This document shows, piece after piece, positions 46,783-55,579 of a stretch of DNA of 64,000 nt. The stretch is from the NCBI GenBank assembly GCA_021810805.1, contig JAJZHW010000002.1:32988-96987 (forward strand), written 5' to 3'. The translations under genes were made by a program, and so were the position numbers. This stretch comes from Nitrospirota bacterium. GTDB lineage: Bacteria; Nitrospirota; Leptospirillia; Leptospirillales; Leptospirillaceae. Position 1 is the first letter of the stretch. Each line of letters opens with the position of its first letter. A model generated the notes under the pieces. That model was not told the origin of the DNA, did not search any database, and worked only from the letters and a program-made list of their open reading frames with translations.

Positions 46783-47852
46783 CCCGCCTTGATGTGCCAG
46801 AAATCCTCGATCTGATCGCCGACGGCCTTCCCCTGCAGGAAGTCGACCTCTCCGACCTCAACCTTACGGGAGTCAACCTCTCCAAAGCCATATTCCTAGA
46901 CTGCAAAGCTTCAGGAACCCTCTTCTCCGAAACAAATGCCGAGAAGGCCGTTTTCAACAAGTGCATCCTCGACGGATCGGCCTGGACCCGGGCAAAGCTT
47001 CTTCAGGCATCCTTTGTCGAGTGCATTCTTGCGGATAGCCTCTTTGAAGAGGCCGATATGAGCAGATCCCGGTGGGTCTCCCCCCGATTTACAAACGCCC
47101 GCTTCGATCGGGCAATCTTAAACCGTGCCGCCTTCATCAAGGGTGATTTCGAGAAAGCTATCTTTACGGGAGCATCCCTTGAAAAGACCGCTTTCGTGGA
47201 AAGTCGCTTTTTCCAGACAGATTTTTCGCGGACCCGCCTCGTCAAGACGGTGTATACCAAACCAGACCTTTCAGGGTGCCAATTCTCCGGAGCCTCCTTC
47301 CATAATCCGATATTCATCGACGGGGTTCTCAAAGGGCTCGATTTTTCCGGGATGGCTCTTCCCATGATCCAGGCCAGCAAATGCGATCTCTCCGGAACGC
47401 GATGGACAGGGGCCAACGTCTCTCTCGGGAACTTCTACCAATCCGACCTGTCGGGGGCCGATTTCACCCGAGCCATTGGAGAGAAAGCACTTTTTACCGA
47501 AGCATCCCTCAATGGAGTCTTGGCCCCCGGCGCACGCCTTTCGATGGCCTCCTTCCAGAAGGTCGATGCTTCCGGAGCCAATTTCTCCGGCGCTGACCTC
47601 TCCCTTTCTCCCTGGACGGAGTCTCTCTGCCACCAGGCCGACTTCTCCAACTCAAACCTCTCCTTCGCGGATTTCTCCCATGCTGACCTGACGGCCGCCC
47701 TGTTTCTGGGAGCCAGCCTCGACCGGGCGAACTTCCATCGCGCCAAGGACTCCACTGCCGACTTCTCGGGATCGACCCGAAGCCTCGCTCACGAAAATGA
47801 TGCCGAGCGGGGGGAGGCCGAAGACTTCCAACCCAGACCCTTTGAAGGATAG
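46779..47852 (+). CDS. Pentapeptide-repeat protein of the T6SS cassette
   Basis: Nearly all of the 357 residues are pentapeptide repeats A(D/N)LxX: DLSDLNLTGVNLSKAIFLDC, SDLSGADFTRAIGEKALFTE and ASGANFSGADLSLSPWTESL. It should fold as a right-handed square beta-helix. Pentapeptide proteins next to DUF2169 and DUF3540 genes are usual in this T6SS cassette; their role is unproven (spike extension, cargo or immunity). It starts within the end of the DUF2169 gene (ATGA). Confidence 0.85.
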   Translation: MTRLDVPEILDLIADGLPLQEVDLSDLNLTGVNLSKAIFLDCKASGTLFSETNAEKAVFNKCILDGSAWTRAKLLQASFVECILADSLFEEADMSRSRWVSPRFTNARFDRAILNRAAFIKGDFEKAIFTGASLEKTAFVESRFFQTDFSRTRLVKTVYTKPDLSGCQFSGASFHNPIFIDGVLKGLDFSGMALPMIQASKCDLSGTRWTGANVSLGNFYQSDLSGADFTRAIGEKALFTEASLNGVLAPGARLSMASFQKVDASGANFSGADLSLSPWTESLCHQADFSNSNLSFADFSHADLTAALFLGASLDRANFHRAKDSTADFSGSTRSLAHENDAERGEAEDFQPRPFEG

Positions 47853-47860
47853 GAGATCCC

Positions 47861-48520
47861 ATGATTCCCGAATCCCTCGTCTCCCTTCCGGAGACCCAAA
47901 GCTTTCTTCGAATAGGCCTCGTGACAAGATTCCTTCAGGACAAGGCCGAAATTGCCCTTGACGGGGAGATTCTTACGGCGGTCTCGACAACCGGATGCAT
48001 CGTGGATCCTCGACCGGGGGACCGGGTCGTCCTCTTTTTTCCGGAGGGACACCCGCCCGTCATTTTGTCGATCGTCGCCGGAGATGGAAGCAACGAGACG
48101 GCTCCAAGGACGATGCGGTTCCCGGAAGGGCTCGTCATGAACGTGTCGGGCCGACCGTTCACGCTCCGGGCCCAGGGCGGCTTCGAGGTCGAATCCCCCG
48201 CCACCCGGATCCGGGGAAAGCGCTTCACCGGAGAATTTTCGGAATGCGAGGTCGTCTCCGAACGCTTGTCCCTGACTGGAGGAGTCCTCTCCTTCATGGG
48301 GCAGAGGATCACCCAGATCGCCAAGACCCTAGACCGGGTCGCCGAATGGCTTCACGACCGGGCTCGCGATTCCATCAGGGAAATCGACGCCCTCGACCAA
48401 CATGTCTCGGGCGAAACGCTGATCGAGTCGGAGTCGATCGTGTCGATCCAGTCAAAGACCGCTCTTGTCTCAACACAGGAGCTTGTAAAGATCGACTCCA
48501 ACCAGATTCATCTCGGCTGA
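47861..48520 (+). CDS. DUF3540-type T6SS cassette protein
   Basis: The 219-residue product lies between the pentapeptide gene and the PAAR-like gene, the usual place of DUF3540. It has an OB-like N-terminal part (GDRVVLFFPEGHPPVILSIV) and a beta-rich middle. The helical end includes RITQIAKTLDRVAEWLHDRA and HVSGETLIESESIVSIQSKT, typical of the family. Its function is unknown; it may sit on the VgrG/PAAR tip. Confidence 0.8.
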   Translation: MIPESLVSLPETQSFLRIGLVTRFLQDKAEIALDGEILTAVSTTGCIVDPRPGDRVVLFFPEGHPPVILSIVAGDGSNETAPRTMRFPEGLVMNVSGRPFTLRAQGGFEVESPATRIRGKRFTGEFSECEVVSERLSLTGGVLSFMGQRITQIAKTLDRVAEWLHDRARDSIREIDALDQHVSGETLIESESIVSIQSKTALVSTQELVKIDSNQIHLG

Positions 48521-48533
48521 CAAGGAGGCTCGC

Positions 48534-48929
48534 ATGTTTGCCAACTGCCAGATGGGAGGGATGTCGCTTGGATTCCCCGACGTGTGTAAAACGCCGGTTC
48601 TGGGGGTCCCCGTTCCGATTCCCTATCCTAATATTGCCACGAACCCCATGGGAATTATGCCGGTTCCCAACATCCTCTTCGGAGGAGCTCCGGCCCAGAA
48701 TCTCCTCACCGAGGTCCCCCTGACCCAAGGGGACGATGTGGGAGTCGAGGGAGGCGTTATCTCGCAAATCTTGATGGGACCGAGCATGTGTCTCGACGGC
48801 TCCTTTACGGTACTGGTAGGGGGACTGCCGGGTACGCGACTCACCTCATCCACTCTGCAAAACGAGATCAACGCTCCGGGTATCTGCCTCGTCCCGGCCC
48901 AACTGACGGTTCTTTTGCTGGCCCCCTAG
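48534..48929 (+). CDS. PAAR-like DUF4150 spike-tip protein
   Basis: The 131-residue product matches DUF4150 (PAAR-like): the PDVCKTPVLGVPVPIPYPNI motif near residue 15 and a beta-rich remainder with small hydrophobic turns. It would sharpen the VgrG tip. There is no C-terminal extension, so it carries no fused toxin. It starts 14 bases after the DUF3540 stop, with ACAAGGAGGCTCGC just upstream. Confidence 0.83.
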   Translation: MFANCQMGGMSLGFPDVCKTPVLGVPVPIPYPNIATNPMGIMPVPNILFGGAPAQNLLTEVPLTQGDDVGVEGGVISQILMGPSMCLDGSFTVLVGGLPGTRLTSSTLQNEINAPGICLVPAQLTVLLLAP

Positions 48930-48949
48930 AACTAAGGAGTCTTGTTTTT

Positions 48950-49597
48950 ATGACGACGCAACAAAGGCCCCGCCGTCTTGCCCGAATGGCGGGAGCCATA
49001 ATCGCCCTTGGCGCGATGGCCCTTTCCGCCTGCTCTTCGGTCCACACCGAAATCACTCCCGACAGCAAGGTCCAGAAGAAGGTCCACTGGACCTTCAAGC
49101 GAAACGCCGTAACCCTCGACGTCTCGGCCGACCTCGACCTGAACCTGGCCGACAAGAGGCCCCACACCCTTGTCGTCGGGGTCATGGAGCTTCGCGATCC
49201 CAACGCGTTTCTGCCGCTCGTCCAGGATCCGGACCGGGCCATGGAGACCCTGGCCGCCGGGAAGAAGAGGACGGGGATCCTCGCCATGTGGCGATTCATC
49301 ATTCCCCCCGGGGCCCATCAGCTTCTGACGGTCGACCGGATGAACCACGCGCGCTATCTCGGAGTCATCGCCGGGTACTCCGAGTATTCGTCCAAGCAGG
49401 ACATTCTACTGCGTCCCCTTCCCGTGACCGTACGGCGGTCGGGGGTCATCTTCCGGGAAAACCACTACCGTCCGGCCCCGACCCAGGTCTCGATATGGCT
49501 GGGGAGCCGCCATCTTCTGGGAATGGCGATCCTCGACCCCCAGACCAAGACCAAGAGGTCGTCGCCCAAAGCCCCAAGAAACGGTTCCCCCCATTGA
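48950..49597 (+). CDS. tssJ: T6SS outer-membrane lipoprotein TssJ
   Basis: The 215-residue product has a signal peptide ending in the lipobox ALSAC (residues about 13-28), then a beta-sandwich of the VasD/TssJ type (MWRFIIPPGAHQLLTVDRMN). It anchors TssM to the outer membrane. I chose ATG 48950, which has CTAAGGAG about 10 bases upstream; the reading from 48788 would overlap the DUF4150 gene. Confidence 0.85.
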   Translation: MTTQQRPRRLARMAGAIIALGAMALSACSSVHTEITPDSKVQKKVHWTFKRNAVTLDVSADLDLNLADKRPHTLVVGVMELRDPNAFLPLVQDPDRAMETLAAGKKRTGILAMWRFIIPPGAHQLLTVDRMNHARYLGVIAGYSEYSSKQDILLRPLPVTVRRSGVIFRENHYRPAPTQVSIWLGSRHLLGMAILDPQTKTKRSSPKAPRNGSPH

Positions 49598-49631
49598 CGA
49601 TGATCGAGGAGAGAGAAGGAGTTTACGCCCC

Positions 49632-51014
49632 ATGAAATCGCTGAAACCCATTTACTGGCATCAGGGGCTTTTTCTCCAGCCCCAGCACTTCCAGCTGACG
49701 GACCTTCTGCAGCAGGCCCTGTCGCGGCCCTATCTCGATGCCACCCAGCCCTTCTCCTGGGGCGTCCGGGAGATCGACATCCAGAGCACGGCGCTCGCGA
49801 GGGGAACGGGCCACGTCAACTCCTTCTCCGCGATCTTCCAGGACGGAACCTACGTCCAGTTTCCGGGAAATGCCGTCATCCGCCCGCGCTCCTTCGAGAA
49901 GGACTGGACCTACCGCGACCGTCCCCTCACCATTTACGCGGGACTTCAACGGTTCCAGGAGAATGCCTCCAACGTGACCGTGGTCTCCACCCTCGATGCC
50001 GAAGGGGCCAGCACCCGCTTCGTGACCCTGGCCGACCCCGAGGAGGTCCGGGACCTCTACGGAGAGGGTCCCGGCGCCCTGGTGAAGAGCCTGTACTTCA
50101 ATATCCGCCTCTTCTGGGACAGCGAGATCCAGCACCTCGACCACTACAACCTCGTTCCGGTCGCCCAGGTCCTGTGGGACGGCGGCGCCATCAAGGTCAG
50201 CCCGACCTTCATTCCTCCCTCTCTCGCCCTGTCCGCCTCCCGCATCCTCGCTGGGCTCGCCCAGGAGATCCGGAACGAGTGCGCGAGCCGGGCCCGGCAG
50301 CTCGAGGAGTTCAAGAATGCGGGGGACGACAGGGGAGACAGCTCCGAGGCGGGCAACCTCACCTATCTTCTGGCCCTTCGGACCCTCAATCGGTACGTTC
50401 CGCTTCTCTACCAATACACGGAGAGCGACCCGCTCCATCCGTGGGTCTTCTACGGGGTCCTTCGGCAGATGGTGGGGGAGCTCAGCACCTTCTCCAACAG
50501 CGTCAACCTGTTCGGTGAGTCCGACGTCTTCCCCGAACCCCTCTCCGCCTATGTCCATGAGGACATCTGGGGGTGCATGGCCCGGGCCCAGACCATTCTC
50601 TTTACCCTCCTCAACAGCCTGACCATCGGCGCCGACCTGCTCGTTCGCCTGACCTCGGCTCCCGAAGGCTTCCAGGCCACTCTCTCCCAGTCCTTCTTCT
50701 CTCCCCGGACCCGCTATTATCTGGCGATTCGGAGCGACGAGGAGGCCGAAGTCCTTCAGACCTCCTTTCAGGACACCGCCAAGGTGGGGACGCCCACGCT
50801 CATGGATACGCTGATCCGCCGGGCCCTTCCCGGGGTCGAGCTCTCTCCGATGAGCGGTCCGCCCTCCGGGCTCCCCCGACGTCTCAATACCCATTACTTC
50901 CGGATCGAGATCCGCGACCCCATCTGGGATTCCATCCGCAGCGAGGAGGCGATCCAGATCTTCTGGCCCACCGCTCCCGCCGGAACCACCATCGACCTCG
51001 TCGGAGTCAAATAA
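49632..51014 (+). CDS. tssK: T6SS baseplate protein TssK
   Basis: The 460-residue product connects the baseplate to the membrane complex. KPIYWHQGLFLQPQHFQLTD at the N-terminus is the TssK signature, and HEDIWGCMARAQTILFTLLN lies further on. The last base of its stop is the first base of tssL. Confidence 0.95.
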   Translation: MKSLKPIYWHQGLFLQPQHFQLTDLLQQALSRPYLDATQPFSWGVREIDIQSTALARGTGHVNSFSAIFQDGTYVQFPGNAVIRPRSFEKDWTYRDRPLTIYAGLQRFQENASNVTVVSTLDAEGASTRFVTLADPEEVRDLYGEGPGALVKSLYFNIRLFWDSEIQHLDHYNLVPVAQVLWDGGAIKVSPTFIPPSLALSASRILAGLAQEIRNECASRARQLEEFKNAGDDRGDSSEAGNLTYLLALRTLNRYVPLLYQYTESDPLHPWVFYGVLRQMVGELSTFSNSVNLFGESDVFPEPLSAYVHEDIWGCMARAQTILFTLLNSLTIGADLLVRLTSAPEGFQATLSQSFFSPRTRYYLAIRSDEEAEVLQTSFQDTAKVGTPTLMDTLIRRALPGVELSPMSGPPSGLPRRLNTHYFRIEIRDPIWDSIRSEEAIQIFWPTAPAGTTIDLVGVK

Positions 51015-51688
51015 TGGCCGCATTGACCGATTACTACGTTCCGATCGCCTCCTGGGTGAAGGATCGGCTGATGGGAAAATGCCAGTCCTCCGCCCTTGAG
51101 ATCCGGGCTGAGATCATGTCGCGGATCGAGCGGGCCCGACGGGCGGCAAAGGAGAGCGGAATCGACGAAAAACTCTTTGAAAACGGGCTTTTCCCCGTGG
51201 TCGTCTGGATCGACGAGATCCTCATGTGCACCGAATGGCCGGGGGCCGACGAGTGGCGGTCGATGCTCCTGCAGAAGGAGCATTTCAGGATCGTCAACGG
51301 GGGGGTCGAGTTCTTCCGGCGCCTCTCGGCCTTGGGGCCAGAACCTGCGGACCGGGAGGTCCTGGGGGTCTACTACATGATCCTCCACCTGGGCTTTCAG
51401 GGGCAGCTTGGCATGAAGGGGGGGGAGAGCGGCGCCCTGCAGGTTCGCCAGCGGCTCCAGGGCCTTCTGGAGCCGGCCAAAAATCCCGACGGAGAGTTCC
51501 TCTTCGCGGGCGTCTTGCCCGCCACCGCCGCCCTTTCTGGAAAGACTCCCGAAGTCAGCCTCAGAAAGCGCCGGACGAAGACGATTCTTCTCTGGGGGTC
51601 GCCACCTCTGGTCCTTCTGATTCTCTATGTGGTCTTCGACCGGATCGTCCATCACATGGTCCAAAACGCGCTGACCCATCTCAACTGA
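51014..51688 (+). CDS. tssL: T6SS inner-membrane protein TssL (DotU/IcmH)
   Basis: The 224-residue product has the helical cytoplasmic domain (IDEKLFENGLFPVVVWIDEI, SMLLQKEHFRIVNGGVEFFR, VYYMILHLGFQGQLG) and a C-terminal transmembrane anchor. It lacks the peptidoglycan-binding OmpA-like domain found in some TssL. With TssM and TssJ it makes the envelope complex. The ATG was placed at 51014, where the T6SS reading begins MAALTDYYVPIASWVKDRL. Confidence 0.92.
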   Translation: MAALTDYYVPIASWVKDRLMGKCQSSALEIRAEIMSRIERARRAAKESGIDEKLFENGLFPVVVWIDEILMCTEWPGADEWRSMLLQKEHFRIVNGGVEFFRRLSALGPEPADREVLGVYYMILHLGFQGQLGMKGGESGALQVRQRLQGLLEPAKNPDGEFLFAGVLPATAALSGKTPEVSLRKRRTKTILLWGSPPLVLLILYVVFDRIVHHMVQNALTHLN

Positions 51689-51706
51689 CCCGGAGGAATT
51701 GGTTCC

Positions 51707-54700
51707 ATGATGAAGAAGTTCTTGAAACCGGTGATTTTCCTGTTGGTGGCCCTGGCCGTCTTCCTGATTTTCTGGCTGGTGGGCATCTGGGCACACTGGT
51801 CCCTCCTGGTGTCGGTCCTCGTCGCCTTCGTCGCGGTGGTGGTCATCTTCTCCGCTCGGAGAACGGTGCTTTTCGTGAGACGAAAAATCGCCCAGGCCAA
51901 TCTCCGGCGCTCTGCCATGACCGACCGCAAATCGGGGCGGCTCCTGTCGATCCAGAGCCTCTGGAGAACGGCGAGACGGAACGTCCAGGGAGAGGGCGGG
52001 CTCTTTTCGAACCCCCTCGCCACGCTGCCGTTCTACCTCGTCCTCGGGAACACGGGGTCGGGAAAGACCACCCTTCTTCTCAACGTCAACATTCCGATCC
52101 GCTTCCGGACCGTCTCGCGGGAGGAGATTCCCCCGCCGACCGAGACCATCGAGCTCATGCTCGAAGACAAGGTCATCCTTCTCGACACCTCCGGCCGGTA
52201 CGTGGCGCTCGATCCGGCCGAGGATGTCATGCCGGAGTGGTCGATGATCCTCGGCCTCCTCCACCGGACGCGACTCAAGGAGCCCTTCAACGGGGTCGTT
52301 GTGGCGGTGTCGGTGGAGGAGCTCTGGACGCTCGATCCTGCCAAGCTCTCCCAGCTGTCCCAGAACATCCGCCAGCGGATCGACTCCCTCATGCGGACCC
52401 TGCATGTCCGATTTCCTGTCTACGTCATGGTCACGAAGCTCGATCTGATCGCCGGATTCCGGGCCTACCTCAACGCCATTCCCCCCTCCCAGACCGGCGA
52501 AATGATGGGGATACTGTCTGATCCCAAGGAATCCTGGGAGGCCACCCTCGCCCGGGGGATCCGCGACACCGCCGAAAGGGTCCGGACCCTGATGTTCCTT
52601 CGGGCGGATGCCCCCCCGCCCGACCCCGAGGCGCTGGTCTTTCCCCTCGAGATCGTGGCCCTCGAACCGTTGATGGCCCCCTTTCTCAAAGGGCTCTTCG
52701 ACCCCTCTCCCTATCTCCACCTTCCGGACTTCCGGGGGTTGTTCTTCTCGAGCGGGGTCCTGGGGACTCCCCGCTTCTCCCAGATCCTCGGCCACGACTT
52801 TGCCAAGGGGAGGGACCGGGAGGTCGAGATCGTCGGCGGGGCTTCCGGAAGCTCCCTTCCCGCCCGGCCGCAGGCCCCCTCCGGACGCCTTGCCCCCCTT
52901 CCTTCGGGGAAGGCGGCGATGGCTCCGGCAAGGGAGGGGGACAAAGTCTCCGCCCTGCTCTCGGGGGCCTTTCTCAAGGACTTTTTCACGCGCCGCCTCC
53001 CGGAGGACAAGGGGCTGGCCTCTCCGACCGGATTTCTGGCAAAGCTTCGCCAGATGTCGGGAGATATCCTTCTTGTGGGGTGGTACGGCGCCAGCGTCGC
53101 GGTGGGCGCCTATCTTTTCCTGTCCTTCGTCAATGCGGAGCAGACGGTGAGGACCATGGTCTCTCACCAGCCCGGTCCCATCAGCGTCGACGGAGATCTT
53201 CACCAGAACATGGAGAGCATGGAGCGCTACGGAAGCCTCGTCGACTCGATGGCGCAGCGGGACGCGAGCCTCGCCTCCAGGCTCCTGGCCTTCTCCTACG
53301 AGACGGGCCGCCTCGAGGAGGCCATGAAGCGCCGCTTCGACCGCCAGTTCGCCACGGCCATCCTGCCCCATTTGAACCAGGCCCTCCGCACCCGGGTCCG
53401 GGAGCTTCTCGACGACGACCCCGACCACCGGCTGGCGGACTACGTGGACATCTTGGTCCGGAAGATCAATCTCATCAAGGCCCGGATCGACGGCGCCTCC
53501 TTTGCCGATCTGGGGACCCGTCCCCAGCCGGGAGTCGAGGATATCGTGGCTCTCGACCCTTCGATCTCCCCCCAGGAAGCCCTGCACTTTTCGAAGGTCT
53601 ATCTGGCCTATATCTCCTGGGCTCCCCTTGATCCTGTCCGCCAGGACCTCGATTCCCTGCAGTCCCTTCTTCTGGAGGTCGAACAGACCCTGCCCGATTT
53701 CCATTGGCTGGCGGACTGGGTCAACGCGAGGGACGAGACCGACCGGGTGACCCTGGCCACCTTCTGGAAGGGAACGGGAAAGGACCTGAGCAAGTCGGTC
53801 GTTCAACCCGCCTTCACCAACAACGGAATGAAGCGGATCTCGGATTTCATCGAGGAGGTCAGAAACGCGAGCCCCGAGAGCTTCTCCGTCTCCCGGTCGG
53901 TCAAGAAATTCAGGGTCTGGTACGACGCGCGGAAGGAGGACGAGTGGTTTGCCTATCTCCGCAACTTTTCGCAGGGGGAGGAGACGCTGGCCGACGTCCT
54001 TCAGTGGAAGACCGTTTTTCAGAGCCTTCCGGGTGCGCGCAGCCCCTATCTTCTTCTGGCGAAACGTCTCGACACCGAGTTTCCGAAGAGCCCGGAGGAT
54101 TCCGGAACGCCCTGGAAGGTGCTTTTGCGCGAATACCTCAAGATCGCCAAATACCGGGGTCTGAAATCGAACTTCATCGCGAAGATACAGAGCTATGCCG
54201 TGGCCTTCCACGAATCCGGCCGGGCGGGCTTCCATCGCGGTCCCCGCGAGGGGAGCCGGACCATGAAGTCCCTGGTCGCGGCCGGGCGCGCCTACAGCCG
54301 GTACATGTCCACCCTGTCGTCGATCGTCGACGAGGGAAGTCAGGGCCGGGGGCACGATCTGAAGCTTGCGGGGGACTACTACTCCTATTCCCGGAAGGCG
54401 ACGAAGAAGCCCCCGCTTCTCGTCTCGGCCTCGGAGTCGCTGGCCTTGCTCCAGGAGAACCTCCTTTCGGACAATGACCCTCAGGAAAAAATTCTGTGGG
54501 GTGTCATCTCGGGTCCCTTCTGGACCGCCCTCGACATGGTCGACCGGGAGGCCGCCTGCGAGATTCAGGACCGGTGGATCGCCAAGGTGGTCTCGCCCGC
54601 CCAGGCGTCGCTGTCGGGCAAGGATCTCGATCAGTTTCTCCTGGGTCCGGAAGGGGCCATTCCCGGATTCATGGACAAGACGATGGGCCCATTCGTCCAG

Positions 54701-55579
54701 AGGACGACCGCGGGATTCAGGCTTGTGTCTCAAAAGGGACGGACAGTCTCCATGCGGCCCTCGTTCCTGCTCTTCATCAACGACACGATCAACTCCCAGC
54801 GCTCCCTTGATCTGACCGCCAAGAAAAACGAGCTGGCCATGAAGAAGCGCCACCTCGACCTCGTGAGCCTTCGCCAGTCGCTGGCGAAGCAGGAGCAGAA
54901 CGACCAGACCAAGATCCAGTCGATGGCCAAGACAAAATTCCCGGTCGTGATCAAGGGGCTTCCCACCGACGTCAACCCGGAGGCCCTGGCCCGTCCGTAT
55001 CTGACCCGCCTGACGCTCGAGTGCGCGGAGAAGAAGCATGTGCTGAACAACCTGAACCTTCCCGTCAGAAGAGCCTGGGAGTGGTCCTCCCTCACCTGCG
55101 GCAAGACCTCGCTTGAAATACGGCTCGGCAATCTCGTGCTGACCCGGGAGTATTCCGGGGAGAACGGCTTCATCCAGTTCGCCCAGCAGTTCTACCAGGG
55201 GAGTCTGACCATGACGCCGGCCGACTTTCCGCTCAAGAAGAAGGCGCTCGAGAACATGCGGGTCACCTATGTGACGGTCCACTACCAGTTCAAGGGAATC
55301 CACACCCTTCTCATCCGCTATCAGGACTATCTGCAGGCGAAAAGCTCCCTCGAGAAGGTGAAGGAGAAGATCGCCCGCATCGACCAGGAGCTCGCCATCC
55401 AGGACACCACCAAGATCGACGACCAGAAGGCGGCGCTCAAGAGCCATCCTTTCGCCGTCGACAGCCTTCCGACAGAGATCTCCCTGTGCCTACCGGGAGA
55501 GTCCTCCGGAGTTTCAGGCGAAAGCGGAGGGGGCGGAAACGTCGCCCCCGACTCACTCATGAAAGAAGGGAGCGAATGA
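51707..55579 (+). CDS. tssM: T6SS inner-membrane protein TssM (IcmF/VasK)
   Basis: The 1290-residue product has two N-terminal helices (residues about 8-50) and a cytoplasmic GTPase-like domain with Walker A GNTGSGKT at residues 114-121. A third helix near residue 450 (DILLVGWYGASVAVGAYLFL) leads to a large periplasmic domain that reaches TssJ. The P-loop is intact, so nucleotide binding may persist. Its stop overlaps the tssA start (ATGA at 55576). Confidence 0.95.
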   Translation: MMKKFLKPVIFLLVALAVFLIFWLVGIWAHWSLLVSVLVAFVAVVVIFSARRTVLFVRRKIAQANLRRSAMTDRKSGRLLSIQSLWRTARRNVQGEGGLFSNPLATLPFYLVLGNTGSGKTTLLLNVNIPIRFRTVSREEIPPPTETIELMLEDKVILLDTSGRYVALDPAEDVMPEWSMILGLLHRTRLKEPFNGVVVAVSVEELWTLDPAKLSQLSQNIRQRIDSLMRTLHVRFPVYVMVTKLDLIAGFRAYLNAIPPSQTGEMMGILSDPKESWEATLARGIRDTAERVRTLMFLRADAPPPDPEALVFPLEIVALEPLMAPFLKGLFDPSPYLHLPDFRGLFFSSGVLGTPRFSQILGHDFAKGRDREVEIVGGASGSSLPARPQAPSGRLAPLPSGKAAMAPAREGDKVSALLSGAFLKDFFTRRLPEDKGLASPTGFLAKLRQMSGDILLVGWYGASVAVGAYLFLSFVNAEQTVRTMVSHQPGPISVDGDLHQNMESMERYGSLVDSMAQRDASLASRLLAFSYETGRLEEAMKRRFDRQFATAILPHLNQALRTRVRELLDDDPDHRLADYVDILVRKINLIKARIDGASFADLGTRPQPGVEDIVALDPSISPQEALHFSKVYLAYISWAPLDPVRQDLDSLQSLLLEVEQTLPDFHWLADWVNARDETDRVTLATFWKGTGKDLSKSVVQPAFTNNGMKRISDFIEEVRNASPESFSVSRSVKKFRVWYDARKEDEWFAYLRNFSQGEETLADVLQWKTVFQSLPGARSPYLLLAKRLDTEFPKSPEDSGTPWKVLLREYLKIAKYRGLKSNFIAKIQSYAVAFHESGRAGFHRGPREGSRTMKSLVAAGRAYSRYMSTLSSIVDEGSQGRGHDLKLAGDYYSYSRKATKKPPLLVSASESLALLQENLLSDNDPQEKILWGVISGPFWTALDMVDREAACEIQDRWIAKVVSPAQASLSGKDLDQFLLGPEGAIPGFMDKTMGPFVQRTTAGFRLVSQKGRTVSMRPSFLLFINDTINSQRSLDLTAKKNELAMKKRHLDLVSLRQSLAKQEQNDQTKIQSMAKTKFPVVIKGLPTDVNPEALARPYLTRLTLECAEKKHVLNNLNLPVRRAWEWSSLTCGKTSLEIRLGNLVLTREYSGENGFIQFAQQFYQGSLTMTPADFPLKKKALENMRVTYVTVHYQFKGIHTLLIRYQDYLQAKSSLEKVKEKIARIDQELAIQDTTKIDDQKAALKSHPFAVDSLPTEISLCLPGESSGVSGESGGGGNVAPDSLMKEGSE

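Noticed and set aside
50894..55447. 1517-codon minus-strand ORF opposite tssM/tssL
   Set aside because: Shadow of tssM: it is antisense to a clear T6SS gene, rich in Gly, Arg, Glu and Pro with no domain. High-GC coding DNA often leaves the opposite frame open.
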